A stretch of 64,000 nucleotides of DNA from assembly GCF_007004625.1 (NCBI RefSeq), contig NZ_VIFV01000004.1, positions 62,001-126,000 on the forward strand, read 5' to 3'. Under the pieces are notes generated by a model. The model searched no databases. It was not told the origin of the DNA and saw only the letters and a program-made list of their open reading frames with translations. This DNA is from Planococcus salinarum. GTDB lineage: Bacteria; Bacillota; Bacilli; Bacillales_A; Planococcaceae. A program made the translations under genes and the position numbers. Positions 47,791-56,845 of this stretch are shown one piece after another. Position 1 is the stretch's first letter; the number at the start of each line of letters is the position of its first letter.

Positions 47791-48438
47791 TCACAGCACA
47801 TAAAAGTAAACCGCGAGAAAGTGGCACAGGCTGCCCAGCAGGATGAAGATATGGAAAATCTCATGAAAGCCGGCATATTTGAATGACAGGAAATTCGGCT
47901 TTATGGCGTAAATGATTCCGCCGACTGTATACATGATGCCACCGCCTATCAATAGCGCCAAGCCGATTGCCGAAAGGTTTTCAGCGAGCGGCACCACTGC
48001 AAAAACGATAATCCAGCCCATGACGATGTAAATCGCGGTGGACAGCCAGCGCGGCGAGTGGAACCACACCATTTTAAAGAGGATGCCGCTGATTCCGAGT
48101 GCGGCGACCAGGATGAAAACGGCCCAGCCGAGTGTGCCGTCGAGTGCGATCAGGCAAAACGGGGCATAAGATCCGGCAATCAGCAGGAAAATCATCGAAT
48201 GGTCCAGTTTCCGCAGGAACGCGATGGTCTCGACCTTTGCTTTGGCTGAATGGTAAACGGTCGATGCCGTGTACAAGGCAATCAGGCTGACGCCAAAAAT
48301 GACAACCGCCACAATATGGACCGCCTGCATGTTTTCGACACTCGCTTTGATGACCATTGCAAGGAGCGCTGCGACAGACAGGACAGCTCCGATGAGATGG
48401 GATATGGCGTTAAAGGGCTCTCTGAAATATAGCTGCAT
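47791..48438 (-). CDS. hemolysin III family membrane protein (PAQR/YqfA-like)
   Basis: The 215-aa protein has seven membrane helices and the conserved histidines and acidic residues of HlyIII/PAQR: FNAISHLIGAVLSVAAL, STVYHSAKAKVETIAFLRKL followed by DHSMIFLLIAGSYAPF, and GFHEIFHIFILLGSLCHFLA. The three-His/Asp zinc site suggests a membrane hydrolase-like fold. Toxin activity is not implied by the family name. GGAGATATTC precedes the ATG at 48438. Convergent with the rsbR-like gene. Confidence 0.9.
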   Translation of the reverse strand: MQLYFREPFNAISHLIGAVLSVAALLAMVIKASVENMQAVHIVAVVIFGVSLIALYTASTVYHSAKAKVETIAFLRKLDHSMIFLLIAGSYAPFCLIALDGTLGWAVFILVAALGISGILFKMVWFHSPRWLSTAIYIVMGWIIVFAVVPLAENLSAIGLALLIGGGIMYTVGGIIYAIKPNFLSFKYAGFHEIFHIFILLGSLCHFLAVYFYVL

Positions 48439-48576
48439 GTGAATATCTCCTCTGTTTTACGTAGTTATTGAAACTACTTATAATAATATAGATAGTTATT
48501 TATGTAGTCAAGCTTGGCGAATTTGCAATCATGGTATAAAATTAAGAGAATAGTTTTACTGAGGAGGAATGTTTAC

Positions 48577-49152
48577 ATGGCGGATATCCAGGAGATAATC
48601 GACAGGCTGGCTTTGGATAAACAGATTCCGGTGGAAGAAATTCCGAAAATCGATTTATACATTGACCAGGTCATACAATTATTCGACACCGGATTTTCAG
48701 AAATGAAGAGAAATCCGGAAGATAAGATCCTGACCAAAACGATGATCAACAATTACGCCAAAGGCAAATTGTTTTTTCCGGTCAGCAATAAGAAATATTC
48801 CCGAAATCATGTCATGTTAATCAGCCTGATTTATCAGATGAAAAGCGCCTTGTCTATTAACGACGTGAAACAGGTTCTTGCCGGCATCAATGACAAGGCG
48901 GCGCAAAAAGAAATCGACCTCAGCAGCTTTTATGAAAGCTATTTGGAAGTTCAGCGCTCCAACGATGAATTGTTCAAAGGGAATCTCGAACAGCAGCTCA
49001 GCAGAACTGAAGCGGAATCTGCCGGGTTCGGGAAAGACCGCGAAGAAATTGAAAAGGTGCTCCTCATCGCTTCGCTCGTCCATATGAGCAACCTTTACAG
49101 AAGAGCAGCAGAAATGCTGGTCGATGAGATGGCGGAAGGGAAAGAGGCCTGA
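48577..49152 (+). CDS. DUF1836 protein
   Basis: The protein of about 191 aa has the DUF1836 core KILTKTMINNYAKGKLFFPV followed by SNKKYSRNHVMLISLIYQMK and LSINDVKQVL. This is a MerR/HTH-like N-terminal helical unit that may bind DNA. GAGGAGG lies upstream of ATG 48577; the longer frame back to 48514 has no RBS. The last base of its stop codon overlaps the first base of the DUF188 gene, so both are cotranslated. Confidence 0.82.
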   Translation: MADIQEIIDRLALDKQIPVEEIPKIDLYIDQVIQLFDTGFSEMKRNPEDKILTKTMINNYAKGKLFFPVSNKKYSRNHVMLISLIYQMKSALSINDVKQVLAGINDKAAQKEIDLSSFYESYLEVQRSNDELFKGNLEQQLSRTEAESAGFGKDREEIEKVLLIASLVHMSNLYRRAAEMLVDEMAEGKEA

Positions 49153-49598
49153 TGGTGAAAATATTGATAGATGCAGACGGCTGTCCGGTAGTGGATCAGA
49201 CTATCATTGCAGCCCGCAGGTTTAAATTGGATGTGATCCTGCTATGTGATACATCACATGAAATGTACAGGGAAGGCGCTGAGACGGTCACTGTTTCCAA
49301 GGGGCCGGACGCCGTCGATTTTGTGCTGGTCAACCGGGTGAAAAAAGGGGATGTTGTCGTCACGCAGGATTACGGCCTGGCTGCCATGGTTCTGGCGAAG
49401 CAGGGCTACCCGATCGATCAGAACGGCCGGCTCTATTCGGAAGAGAACATTGATCAGCTTCTGCACGGCCGCCATGTTGCCAAAAAAATCCGGCAGGGCG
49501 GCGGCCGCATGAAAGGGCCGAAAAAGCGCAAACCGGAAGACAATGAAAAATTTACGGCAAACCTTATGGATTTAATCGAAAAAATAGCTGGGAACTAA
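49152..49598 (+). CDS. YaiI/YqxD family protein (DUF188, PIN-like)
   Basis: The 148-aa protein starts MVKILIDADGCPVVDQTIIA. It carries DFVLVNRVKKGDVVVTQDYG and GRHVAKKIRQGGGRMKGPKK, the three family blocks. The fold is NYN/PIN-like, with conserved Asp residues suggesting a nuclease, but no activity is established. It overlaps the DUF1836 gene by 1 bp. The Lys/Arg-rich C-terminal region suits nucleic-acid binding. Confidence 0.9.
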   Translation: MVKILIDADGCPVVDQTIIAARRFKLDVILLCDTSHEMYREGAETVTVSKGPDAVDFVLVNRVKKGDVVVTQDYGLAAMVLAKQGYPIDQNGRLYSEENIDQLLHGRHVAKKIRQGGGRMKGPKKRKPEDNEKFTANLMDLIEKIAGN

Positions 49599-49606
49599 AA
49601 GATGGA

Positions 49607-49639
49607 AACGGTCCGCAAGGGCTGTTCCGTCGTTTTTTT
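49607..49639 (+). terminator. probable terminator of the DUF1836-DUF188 operon
   Basis: ACGG...CCGT with an internal loop is followed by CGTTTTTTT. The stem is short, but the T-run and position 10 bp past the stop codon support it. Confidence 0.5.
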
Positions 49640-49726
49640 ATTTCCGGGTTCGATGGATAAGGAGTAAACTTCTTGCGAAAGGGAATAATGTAAAAAATTA
49701 AGAAAATTATCTGAAAGGGGATTGGC

Positions 49727-50422
49727 ATGCAAAAAATATTGGTGGTTGTGACAAATAATTCGAGACTCGGGGAGAATGGCAAAAAGACAGGGTTATGGCT
49801 CAGGGAACTCACGGACTTTTATCATGAAGTAAAAGACAGGTATGGGGTGGATATTGTCAGCACAGCGGCAGACCGGGTGCCGATTGATCCGAGAAGCCTG
49901 GTGGCAGCTGTAACGCATAAACAGACACGCCATTATTATATGGATGACGATTTTATGGTGCAATTGAAAAAGCCCTTGGTACCCGAACAGGTAGACGCCG
50001 AAAATTATGCGGCGATCTACTTTACTGGCGGCCATGGGACGATGATGGATTTTCCGGATAATACGGCATTGCAGGAATTGACGCGTGATATTTATGAGCA
50101 GGGCGGTTATGTTTCGGCTGTCTGCCACGGCCCAAGCGGTTTGCAGAATGTTCGGCTGTCAAACGGCAGGTTGTTGTTGGCGGGTCATGTCGTAACCGGT
50201 TTTTCGGATACGGAAGAGAAGGCGGCGGGAATGTTCAAGCACATTCCGTTCTCGCTGGAACAGATCTTGAAAGATCGCGGCGGGCTGTATAAAAAAGCTT
50301 CCGTCCCCATGGCCGCCTGCACAGTCGTCTCAGGCAGGCTGGTGACCGGACAGAATCCGGCTTCTGCCAGAGGTGTCGCCCTTAAGTTGCTGGATCAGCT
50401 TGAGGCGACGAAACAAGTTTAA
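49727..50422 (+). CDS. DJ-1/PfpI-like type 1 glutamine amidotransferase domain protein
   Basis: The 231-aa protein has YFTGGHGTMMDFPDNTALQE and the nucleophile elbow GYVSAVCHGPSGLQNV (Cys near 131), plus an Asp/Glu-containing C-terminal part. The HG(G/T) and VCHGP signatures are those of the Hsp31/YDR533c-like DJ-1 group, often glyoxalase III or protein/aldehyde detoxification enzymes. Activity here is inferred. RBS AAAGGGGA lies before ATG 49727. It precedes the polyketide synthase gene by 19 bp and may be cotranscribed. Confidence 0.85.
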   Translation: MQKILVVVTNNSRLGENGKKTGLWLRELTDFYHEVKDRYGVDIVSTAADRVPIDPRSLVAAVTHKQTRHYYMDDDFMVQLKKPLVPEQVDAENYAAIYFTGGHGTMMDFPDNTALQELTRDIYEQGGYVSAVCHGPSGLQNVRLSNGRLLLAGHVVTGFSDTEEKAAGMFKHIPFSLEQILKDRGGLYKKASVPMAACTVVSGRLVTGQNPASARGVALKLLDQLEATKQV

Positions 50423-50441
50423 AGGGAAAGGAGCTCATGTA

Positions 50442-51512
50442 ATGTCCGTCATTCGAAAAGTGGTAACAGAAAACGCTCCATATCACGTCGATCAAAAGGA
50501 AATTGTCCAAGTCGTCAGAAGTTTATTTGGTGAACATTTCAGTGATATCGAAAGGCTGCTGCGGGTTTTTGGAAATGGCCAGATTGAAGGACGATACTTT
50601 GCGGCGCCACTGGAATGGTTCGAGAGAGAAAGAGGATTGGAAGAAAAGAACCGTCTATATATAGAAGAAGCTGTACGCATGGGCAGCCGGGCAGTGGAGC
50701 GGTGTCTGAGCGAAAGTGGAACAGCTATGGATGAAATCGATGCTTTCATCTTCGTGTCCAGTTCCGGCATGTCGACGCCAACGATAGACGCCAGGATCAT
50801 GAATGAATTGAAGATGCCTCCGCATATCAAACGTTTGCCGATTTGGGGTCTCGGTTGTGCTGGCGGCGCAGCGGGTCTTAGCAGGGCTCATGATTATTGC
50901 AGAGCTTACCCGGATGCCAAAGTGCTCGTTCTGTGTATCGAATTGTGCAGCCTGACATTTCAGCGCTCCGATCTTTCCAAAAGCAATTTGATCGGCACTT
51001 CCTTATTCTCGGACGGCTCGGCTTGTGCGCTGGTTGCCGGTGAACAGGCAGCTGGAGATAGTACAGGTTTTTTTATCCATGATACCCAATCAACTTTGAT
51101 GGCCGATTCGGAAGATGTGATGGGATGGGATGTGAAAGATGACGGGCTGCACGTCGTTTTCTCACGCGATATCCCCCGGATCATTGAAAGTTGGTTGAAG
51201 CCGAACTTAGATCAATTTCTGGAAAAACTGGGTCGAAAACCGGAAGATATCCAGCATTTCATTGCCCATCCGGGAGGAAAGAAGGTTTTAGCCGCCTATG
51301 AAAAATCATTGGCCATTGGTGCAGAAAAAACTGAAAATGCCAGAAATATATTAAGGGGTTTCGGCAACATGTCTTCTCCCACCGTGTTATATGTATTGAA
51401 GGAATTTATGGAGCAACAGCCGAAACCTGGAGAGCAAGGTATTTTGACTGCACTTGGTCCAGGTTTCAGTTCAGAGATGCTATGGGTAGAGTGGAGGGAA
51501 AAGAGTGGATGA
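50442..51512 (+). CDS. bpsA: type III polyketide synthase (BpsA-like)
   Basis: The 356-aa chalcone-synthase-fold enzyme has catalytic Cys139 in GLGCAGGAAGLSRA, His in FIAHPGGKKVLAAY and Asn in RGFGNMSSPTVLYVL, so the Cys-His-Asn triad is complete. B. subtilis BpsA makes triketide and tetraketide alkylpyrones from fatty acyl-CoA and malonyl-CoA, and this protein has the same neighbour (a BpsB-like methyltransferase). ATG 50442 follows AAAGGAG. It ends in an ATGA overlap with the next gene. The gene symbol is by analogy. Confidence 0.9.
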   Translation: MSVIRKVVTENAPYHVDQKEIVQVVRSLFGEHFSDIERLLRVFGNGQIEGRYFAAPLEWFERERGLEEKNRLYIEEAVRMGSRAVERCLSESGTAMDEIDAFIFVSSSGMSTPTIDARIMNELKMPPHIKRLPIWGLGCAGGAAGLSRAHDYCRAYPDAKVLVLCIELCSLTFQRSDLSKSNLIGTSLFSDGSACALVAGEQAAGDSTGFFIHDTQSTLMADSEDVMGWDVKDDGLHVVFSRDIPRIIESWLKPNLDQFLEKLGRKPEDIQHFIAHPGGKKVLAAYEKSLAIGAEKTENARNILRGFGNMSSPTVLYVLKEFMEQQPKPGEQGILTALGPGFSSEMLWVEWREKSG

Positions 51513-52024
51513 GAGGATTCTTTTATATCTTATTCATCTTTGTCATCCTGCAGAGACTGGCGGAGATGGCATACGCTAAATCCAATGAAAAGCGAATGAA
51601 AAAAGAAGGAGCAATCGAATCGGGGGCAGCACATTACAAATGGATTGTGCTTCTCCACCTGCTTTTCTTTATCGCTTTGCTTATCGAAGTGCTTTTCTTT
51701 GAACTTTTAAACAACCGCTTATGGTGGATATTCCTGATTATTTTTGTCATAGCACAAATTCTGCGAATTTGGGCATTAGCCTCATTGGGCCGTTTTTGGA
51801 ATACCAAAATCCTGATCCTACCAGGAGCGAAAAAAGTCCGGAAAGGGCCTTATCGCTGGTTTCCACATCCCAATTATATTGTTGTTGCACTCGAAATTGC
51901 TTCTTTGCCGCTGATTTTTGGAGCCTGGCGAACAGCCTTAGTCTTCACAGCAGCAAATGCATTATTGTTGCTGTTTGTCCGTATTCCGGCTGAAGAAGAG
52001 GCGCTTCGGAAAATGGAAAGCTGA
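51509..52024 (+). CDS. bpsB: isoprenylcysteine carboxyl methyltransferase-like protein (BpsB/YpbQ-like)
   Basis: The protein of about 171 aa has four or five membrane helices and the ICMT C-terminal motif GPYRWFPHPNYIVVALE followed by PAEEEALRKME, which binds S-adenosylmethionine. In B. subtilis BpsB methylates alkylpyrones made by BpsA, and the 4-bp ATGA overlap here supports the same two-step pathway at the membrane. ATG 51509 is favoured over ATG 51482, which lies deep in the upstream gene. No clear terminator follows. Confidence 0.87.
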   Translation: MRGFFYILFIFVILQRLAEMAYAKSNEKRMKKEGAIESGAAHYKWIVLLHLLFFIALLIEVLFFELLNNRLWWIFLIIFVIAQILRIWALASLGRFWNTKILILPGAKKVRKGPYRWFPHPNYIVVALEIASLPLIFGAWRTALVFTAANALLLLFVRIPAEEEALRKMES

Positions 52025-52125
52025 GAAACTGTATGAAAAATCTTCAATTTTCCTAGTTAAATCTATGATTTAAGGGTATACAACATTATATGGCATGAAA
52101 TTCAGTTTCTATTTGGAGGGATTCG

Positions 52126-52410
52126 ATGAAGAAATCAACGGTGGTTACAGTATTAAGCAGTGCCTTCGCGGCGATTGCAGGCATATTCGTTTATAAGTCC
52201 TATCAGGAAAAAGCGAAGCAGGAAGCTTTGGAGAAGGACGTAGATATGCACAACAGCAGGGAAATAGACCAGCGTGAAAGTGTTGAGGCAGATGTAGATT
52301 CTGCTGAAAAGGGGCTGACTCAATTGGATTCGGCTTATCGGGATGAATGGCAGGCAAATGCATTCCCCCAAACCCACAGGGAATTGGATGAATTGGAAAA
52401 AGATAAATAA
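52126..52410 (+). CDS. small membrane-anchored acidic protein (94 aa)
   Basis: An N-terminal membrane anchor (VVTVLSSAFAAIAGIFVYKS) is followed by about 70 very charged residues (EKAKQEALEKDVDMHNSREI...) ending DELEKDK, probably helical. It lacks a lipobox, so it is likely a bitopic membrane protein. No family recognised. TTGGAGGGATTCG precedes ATG 52126 and a terminator follows, so it is a self-contained transcription unit. Confidence 0.65.
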   Translation: MKKSTVVTVLSSAFAAIAGIFVYKSYQEKAKQEALEKDVDMHNSREIDQRESVEADVDSAEKGLTQLDSAYRDEWQANAFPQTHRELDELEKDK

Positions 52411-52425
52411 TATGTAAATTTTTCA

Positions 52426-52463
52426 GGGCGAAAGCGGAGAGAAATCTTGCTTTCGCTCTTTTT
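52426..52463 (+). terminator. terminator of the 52126 gene
   Basis: GGGCGAAAGC pairs with GCTTTCGCTC around a 12-13-nt loop, followed by TTTTTG. Confidence 0.8.
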
Positions 52464-52496
52464 GCCGAATTAATTTAATGGAAGGAGAGAAATCGT

Positions 52497-53585
52497 TTGT
52501 GGATCAGAAAGCCGTTCTTTGAATATGCTGCAGGTGCAATACTGATTTTGATCATTGTATTTTTCCTCGGAAAAATTGATTACGCACTATGGCCATTCAA
52601 GGTCATCATCGCAACACTTTTTACACCTATTTTGATTGCAGGTTTGTTTTATTATCTTTTGCGTCCATTGGTTAATCTGCTGAGGCGCTATGTTCCGAAA
52701 TTGGCTGGCATAGCCATTGTATTTACCATCATTGCACTTATTTTTGCACTTGGTGTTTATGTATTCGGTCCTACCATTCAAGAGCAAGTGGAAAGTTTCC
52801 TGGAATTGGCACCTGAAAAAGTCGAGGAAGTGACTGAGGAATCCGAAACTGCAATGGCGAATTTTGAATTTATGGGTATCGAGGGTTCAGAAATTCGAGC
52901 GAGAGCATTGTCTTATATCCAATCCATTTCTGATGGACTTGTCGATAATGTTACCAGTATCTTATCCGCATTAATGAACATTGCAGTCGTCATTATCGTC
53001 GTGCCATTCATTCTTTTCTTCTTATTGAAGGATGATGAAAAACTGGTTCCGCATATCACAAAATACCTGTCCGAAGAGCATAAGCCGGAAGGACGGAAAT
53101 TATTGAAGGATGTAGATACTACATTATCCACCTATATTGTCGGCCAAGTGTTGGTGGCGATGACAGTCGGTGTGCTGATGTACATCGGCTATTTGATCAT
53201 CGGGTTGGAGTACGCGTTGACTTTGGCCATTTTTGCGATGTTCCTGATCATCATTCCTTTTTTGGGTCCGCTTCTCGGCATTATTCCTGCCATATTTGTA
53301 GCTCTTGTGAATGGTGAGCCCTTTATGGTTGTCAAAATTGTAATCGTTCTTTTGGTTGTCCAGCAATTGGAAGGTAATCTCATTACACCGAATATTATGG
53401 GAAACCGGCTAAATATTCACCCGTTGACGATTATATTATTGTTGATGATCGCGGCAGCCCTCTATGGCTTTATCGGACTGCTGATTGCTATTCCGCTCTA
53501 TGCCGTATTAAAAACATTAATCCACAATTTCCGGCTATTCATCCGATTAAGGAAGAAGCGCGAGGTTGCTGAAAATTCCGATTGA
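52497..53585 (+). CDS. AI-2E family transporter (UPF0118)
   Basis: The 362-aa protein has eight predicted membrane helices, a hydrophilic insert after helix 3 (QEQVESFLELAPEKVEEVTE), and the conserved FLIIIPFLGPLLGIIPAIFV and QQLEGNLITPNIMGNRLNIH segments of AI-2E/PerM family exporters. Members have been linked to autoinducer-2 export or Na+/H+ antiport; the role here is open. The start codon is TTG 52497 with AAGGAG 9 nt upstream; no other in-frame start is near. Confidence 0.88.
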   Translation: MWIRKPFFEYAAGAILILIIVFFLGKIDYALWPFKVIIATLFTPILIAGLFYYLLRPLVNLLRRYVPKLAGIAIVFTIIALIFALGVYVFGPTIQEQVESFLELAPEKVEEVTEESETAMANFEFMGIEGSEIRARALSYIQSISDGLVDNVTSILSALMNIAVVIIVVPFILFFLLKDDEKLVPHITKYLSEEHKPEGRKLLKDVDTTLSTYIVGQVLVAMTVGVLMYIGYLIIGLEYALTLAIFAMFLIIIPFLGPLLGIIPAIFVALVNGEPFMVVKIVIVLLVVQQLEGNLITPNIMGNRLNIHPLTIILLLMIAAALYGFIGLLIAIPLYAVLKTLIHNFRLFIRLRKKREVAENSD

Positions 53586-53674
53586 ATTTATAGAGAAATA
53601 GGATAACTTTATTATGTTTTAGAAAATTATGATATATTAGATATGTACTTACTTTTCACAAAGGGGGAAATATA

Positions 53675-54457
53675 ATGAAAAAGTTTGGTTTTATCACGAT
53701 GCTTTTAGCATTGATGCTGTTCATGGCGGCATGCGGATCTGACGAAGATACTTCTTCGGGGGATGGAGAAAGCGGCAGTGAAGAAGAAGTGTATCAAGTA
53801 GGAATTGATACGACTTACCCGCCGTTCGAGTATGAAGTTGACGGTGAATATACAGGAATTGATATTGACTTGATCAATGCGATTGCTGAAGACCAGGGAT
53901 TCGAAATTGAATTCAATCCAATGGACTTCGGCGGGATCATTCCGGCTTTACAGGCTGGGCAATTGGATATTGCAATTGCTGGTATGAGTATTACAGATGA
54001 GCGAAAAGAAGTCGTGGATTTTTCTGATCCCTATTTCGATGCAGGTCTGTCTCTTGTTGTAAGCTCAGACAACGAGGAAATTACATCGCTTGAAGATCTC
54101 GAAGGCAAGACAATTGCAGTGAAGAGCGGCACGACCGGCGCTCAATTTGCACGTGACAATCAAGAAGAATACGGTTACGAAATTGCCCAGTTTGAAGACA
54201 GCCCTGCCATGTTCCAGGAAGTTTCAAATGGCAATGCCGATGCATTGATGGAAGATTATCCGGTAATCGCTTATGCCATTGCTGAAAGTGAACTTGAGCT
54301 GAAAACCGTTGGAGATCGTTTGACGGGTGACCAATATGGTATTGCCGTGCTGAAAGGCGAAAATGCTGAATTACTGGAAAAAATTAATGCAGGACTTCAG
54401 TCATTGCGTGACAGCGGAGAATACGATGAGATTCTCAACAAGTACATTGCTGAATAA
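53675..54457 (+). CDS. polar amino acid ABC transporter, substrate-binding lipoprotein
   Basis: The 260-aa protein has a lipoprotein signal (MKKFGFITMLLALMLFMAAC, lipobox with Cys at 20), a Ser/Asp/Glu/Gly linker, then a type 2 periplasmic-binding fold: VGIDTTYPPFEYEVDGEYTG, GIDIDLINAIAEDQGFEIEF, DIAIAGMSITDERK. The carboxylate/amine-binding Arg and Asp lie in SITDERKEVVDFSDP. It delivers a polar amino acid (glutamine, arginine or cystine type) to the permease and ATPase encoded next. A hairpin lies between this gene and the permease, likely allowing excess binding protein. Confidence 0.92.
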   Translation: MKKFGFITMLLALMLFMAACGSDEDTSSGDGESGSEEEVYQVGIDTTYPPFEYEVDGEYTGIDIDLINAIAEDQGFEIEFNPMDFGGIIPALQAGQLDIAIAGMSITDERKEVVDFSDPYFDAGLSLVVSSDNEEITSLEDLEGKTIAVKSGTTGAQFARDNQEEYGYEIAQFEDSPAMFQEVSNGNADALMEDYPVIAYAIAESELELKTVGDRLTGDQYGIAVLKGENAELLEKINAGLQSLRDSGEYDEILNKYIAE

Positions 54458-54465
54458 AAAATAGC

Positions 54466-54496
54466 ATGCAGCGCGCAGATGCGCGCTGCATTTTTT
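54466..54496 (+). terminator. intra-operon hairpin/attenuator
   Basis: ATGCAGCGCGC pairs perfectly with GCGCGCTGCAT around AGAT, followed by TTTTTAT. It lies between the binding-protein and permease genes, so partial read-through would set the usual excess of binding protein over membrane components. Confidence 0.85.
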
Positions 54497-54515
54497 ATGG
54501 AAAGAGGTTATGTGA

Positions 54516-55160
54516 ATGGATGCGATGATAAATGCCTTGCCGTATTTACTGGAAGGCCTGCAAATTACACTTTATATTTTCTTTATCGCCATTATTTTCG
54601 GATTTCTGATTGGACTGCTTATGGCTTTACTGCGCTTGTCGCCTTTCAAAATATTGAACTGGATTTCCAAGATTTTTGTCGATGCCATTCGGGGTACACC
54701 ATTTATCGTTCAATTGTTTTTCATTTACTTTGGTTTGAACTCATTTGAATACCTGTCGATGGATAACACTACGGCGGGCATTGTGACCGTGGCAATCAAT
54801 GCAGGGGCGTATTTTTCTGAAATCATCCGTGCCGGTATCCAGTCAATCGACAAAGGGCAAACGGAAGCGGCGCGTTCACTTGGTTTGAATTCGACACAAA
54901 ACATGCGCCACATTGTTTTGCCGCAGGCGTTCAGACGGATGCTGCCGACTTTCACCAACCAGGCGATTATTTCGTTGAAAGATACCTCGCTCCTGTCGGT
55001 AATCGGCGTAGCTGATTTAACACAGGAAGGCCGGATTCAAGCGAGTGCGACTTTCCAGGCCTTTGAAATCTACTTGCTTCTTGGTATTATTTACTTCATC
55101 GTCATATACTTGCTCTCCATGCTGGCGAGCTTTGTAGAAAGGAAGTTTGTATTGCGATGA
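54516..55160 (+). CDS. polar amino acid ABC transporter, permease
   Basis: The 214-aa protein has five membrane helices and the HisM/GlnP-type signature: [37 protein letters not shown], and the EAA loop [20 protein letters not shown] followed by [11 protein letters not shown]. It forms the channel, probably as a homodimer because only one permease gene is present. AAAGAGGT precedes ATG 54516. The stop codon overlaps the ATPase start (ATGA). Confidence 0.93.
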   Translation: MDAMINALPYLLEGLQITLYIFFIAIIFGFLIGLLMALLRLSPFKILNWISKIFVDAIRGTPFIVQLFFIYFGLNSFEYLSMDNTTAGIVTVAINAGAYFSEIIRAGIQSIDKGQTEAARSLGLNSTQNMRHIVLPQAFRRMLPTFTNQAIISLKDTSLLSVIGVADLTQEGRIQASATFQAFEIYLLLGIIYFIVIYLLSMLASFVERKFVLR

Positions 55161-55885
55161 CTATGATCAGAGTCGAAAACCTAAAAAAATCATTCGGTGA
55201 TCTTGAAGTTATTAAAGACATGAGTACAGTGGTCGAAGAAAAAGAAGTCATTTGTGTAATCGGTCCGTCCGGTTCGGGAAAAAGTACGTTTCTTCGCTGT
55301 CTGAACCGGCTGGAAGAGATTACGGACGGACACGTATATATTGAAGGCGTGGATATTACCGACCCGAAAAATAATATCAATAAAATCCGACAGGACGTCG
55401 GTATGGTATTCCAGCAATTCAATCTGTTTCCACATAAAACGGTGATGCAGAATGTAACGCTGGCACCTATGAAACTCAAAGGATTGGACAAGGCCGCTGC
55501 CGAGAAAAAAGCGTACGAGTTACTCGACAAGGTAGGATTGCGTGAGAAAGCTCAAGCATATCCAGGCGAACTTTCGGGTGGACAAAAGCAGCGTGTCGCC
55601 ATCGCGCGGGCACTTGCAATGGATCCAAAGATCATGCTGTTTGATGAACCGACATCGGCGCTTGACCCTGAAATGGTCGGCGATGTGCTGGATGTTATGA
55701 AGGAACTTGCCCGGGAAGGCATGACGATGGTGGTTGTAACCCACGAAATGGGCTTCGCTGCTGAAATGGGTGATCGCGTCCTGTTTATCGATGGCGGTTT
55801 TATCGTGGAAGAAAATGTTCCGAAGGAATTATTCGGCAATCCGCAGCACGAACGGACGAAAGCATTCTTGAGTAAAATTTTATAG
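55157..55885 (+). CDS. polar amino acid ABC transporter, ATP-binding protein
   Basis: The 242-aa protein has Walker [10 protein letters not shown] (about 35-43), the Q-loop in [16 protein letters not shown] signature [16 protein letters not shown], Walker [15 protein letters not shown] and an H-switch TH in [10 protein letters not shown]. This is the GlnQ/ArtP/HisP class. It is coupled by ATGA overlap to the permease gene. A strong terminator ends the operon. Confidence 0.95.
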   Translation: MTMIRVENLKKSFGDLEVIKDMSTVVEEKEVICVIGPSGSGKSTFLRCLNRLEEITDGHVYIEGVDITDPKNNINKIRQDVGMVFQQFNLFPHKTVMQNVTLAPMKLKGLDKAAAEKKAYELLDKVGLREKAQAYPGELSGGQKQRVAIARALAMDPKIMLFDEPTSALDPEMVGDVLDVMKELAREGMTMVVVTHEMGFAAEMGDRVLFIDGGFIVEENVPKELFGNPQHERTKAFLSKIL

Positions 55886-55890
55886 AAAGA

Positions 55891-55927
55891 AAAAGCTCCT
55901 TACCGAATTTCGGCAAGGAGCTTTTTT
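55891..55927 (+). terminator. terminator of the amino acid ABC operon
   Basis: AAAAGCTCCTTACCG pairs with CGGCAAGGAGCTTTTTT (one mismatch) around AATTT. An R-family repeat begins 14 bp later. Confidence 0.93.
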
Positions 55928-55940
55928 CTTTCTTATCGAT

Positions 55941-56138
55941 GTCTAGACTCCGACGGCCCAACTCTTCGGGTCATAAGCCACTTTGGCTATGCGGCTGAAA
56001 AGACGCCGCTTCGCCAAATCGTCCAAACCCTTATTGCTCCTGCATCGCTGCGCTAGCTTCGTCGCAAAGAGATGTCCCAAATTGCATTTGGTCCATCTCT
56101 TGCCTTTCAGAGTTAAACGGGCGCTTGCGCTTTTTGTT
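55941..56138 (+). repeat. R-family intergenic repeat, long unit 1
   Basis: It begins GTCTAGACTCCGACGGCCCA and ends AACGGGCGCTTGCGCTTTTT. Inside is an AGAGATG...CATCTCT hairpin over CCAAATTGCATTTGG. It is repeated in tandem by unit 2. There is no coding capacity with an RBS; stretches that look like short frames are shadows of the repeat. Confidence 0.9.
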
Positions 56139-56328
56139 GTCCAGACTCCAGCGGCCCAGCTCTTCGGGTCATAAGGCAGCCCAGCTGCGCGGCCGAGGCC
56201 ACTTCGCTGGTCTGTCAAAAACCTTATTGCTCCTGCATCGCTTCGCTAGCTTCGTCGCAAAGAGATGGACCAAATTACATTTGGTCCATCTCTTGCCTTA
56301 CAGAGCTTAACGGGCGCTTGCGCTTTTC
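56139..56328 (+). repeat. R-family intergenic repeat, long unit 2
   Basis: It begins GTCCAGACTCCAGCGGCCCA and ends AACGGGCGCTTGCGCTTTTC. The internal hairpin is perfect here (AGAGATGGACCAAAT pairs with ATTTGGTCCATCTCT around TAC). It abuts the stop codon of the minus-strand cyclophilin gene and may act as its 3' end. Confidence 0.9.
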
Positions 56329-56769
56329 TTATTCTTCGTCAAACACATGTACTTTCGTCATTTTGTCGCCGTTTTTCATTGCTTTGGCAGTTTCGAGGCC
56401 TGAAGTGACCTGGCCGAAAACTGTATGCACGCCGTCAAGATGCGGTTGTGGTGCATGAACGATAAAGAACTGGCTTGAGCCTGTGTCTTTGCCTGCGTGT
56501 GCCATTGAAAGACTGCCAGCCTGGTGTTTATGCGGGTTGCCTTCAGTTTCACATTTGATTGTTTTGCCGCTGCCGCCAGCGCCAGTTCCTGTAGGATCGC
56601 CGCCTTGGCTGACGAAGCCTGGAATTACACGGTGGAATGTAACGTCGTTATAGAAACCGGAGTTTGCCAGTTCCTCAAAGTTTGCTGCTGTGTTCGGTGC
56701 TTCATTCGGAAAAAGCTCGAATTCGATGATTTCGCCGTTTTCCATGTGGATGTGGCCTTTTTTCGCCAT
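56329..56769 (-). CDS. ppiB: peptidyl-prolyl cis-trans isomerase, cyclophilin type
   Basis: The protein of about 146 aa shows [40 protein letters not shown], and [12 protein letters not shown], the active-site Arg, Phe, Gln and His positions of cyclophilins. It catalyses proline isomerisation during protein folding in the cytoplasm (no signal peptide). ATG at 56769 is chosen because AAGGAG lies 9 nt upstream. Bacillales PpiB is the same size. The gene is monocistronic. Confidence 0.93.
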   Translation of the reverse strand: MAKKGHIHMENGEIIEFELFPNEAPNTAANFEELANSGFYNDVTFHRVIPGFVSQGGDPTGTGAGGSGKTIKCETEGNPHKHQAGSLSMAHAGKDTGSSQFFIVHAPQPHLDGVHTVFGQVTSGLETAKAMKNGDKMTKVHVFDEE

Positions 56770-56845
56770 ATATAACATCTCCTTTTCGGTTTGTTCATTT
56801 TCAAGTATAGCGATTTTGATGAGCTGTGTATAATGATTCGACGGT

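Noticed and set aside
47791-48438. Hemolysin III homologue as a virulence toxin
   Set aside because: The family is a widespread membrane protein group (PAQR-like). The name alone gives no evidence of toxin activity.
55943-56310. Small proteins in the 56-kb repeat region
   Set aside because: Frames on both strands arise from the tandem R units, repeat the same peptide twice, and lack starts with RBS.
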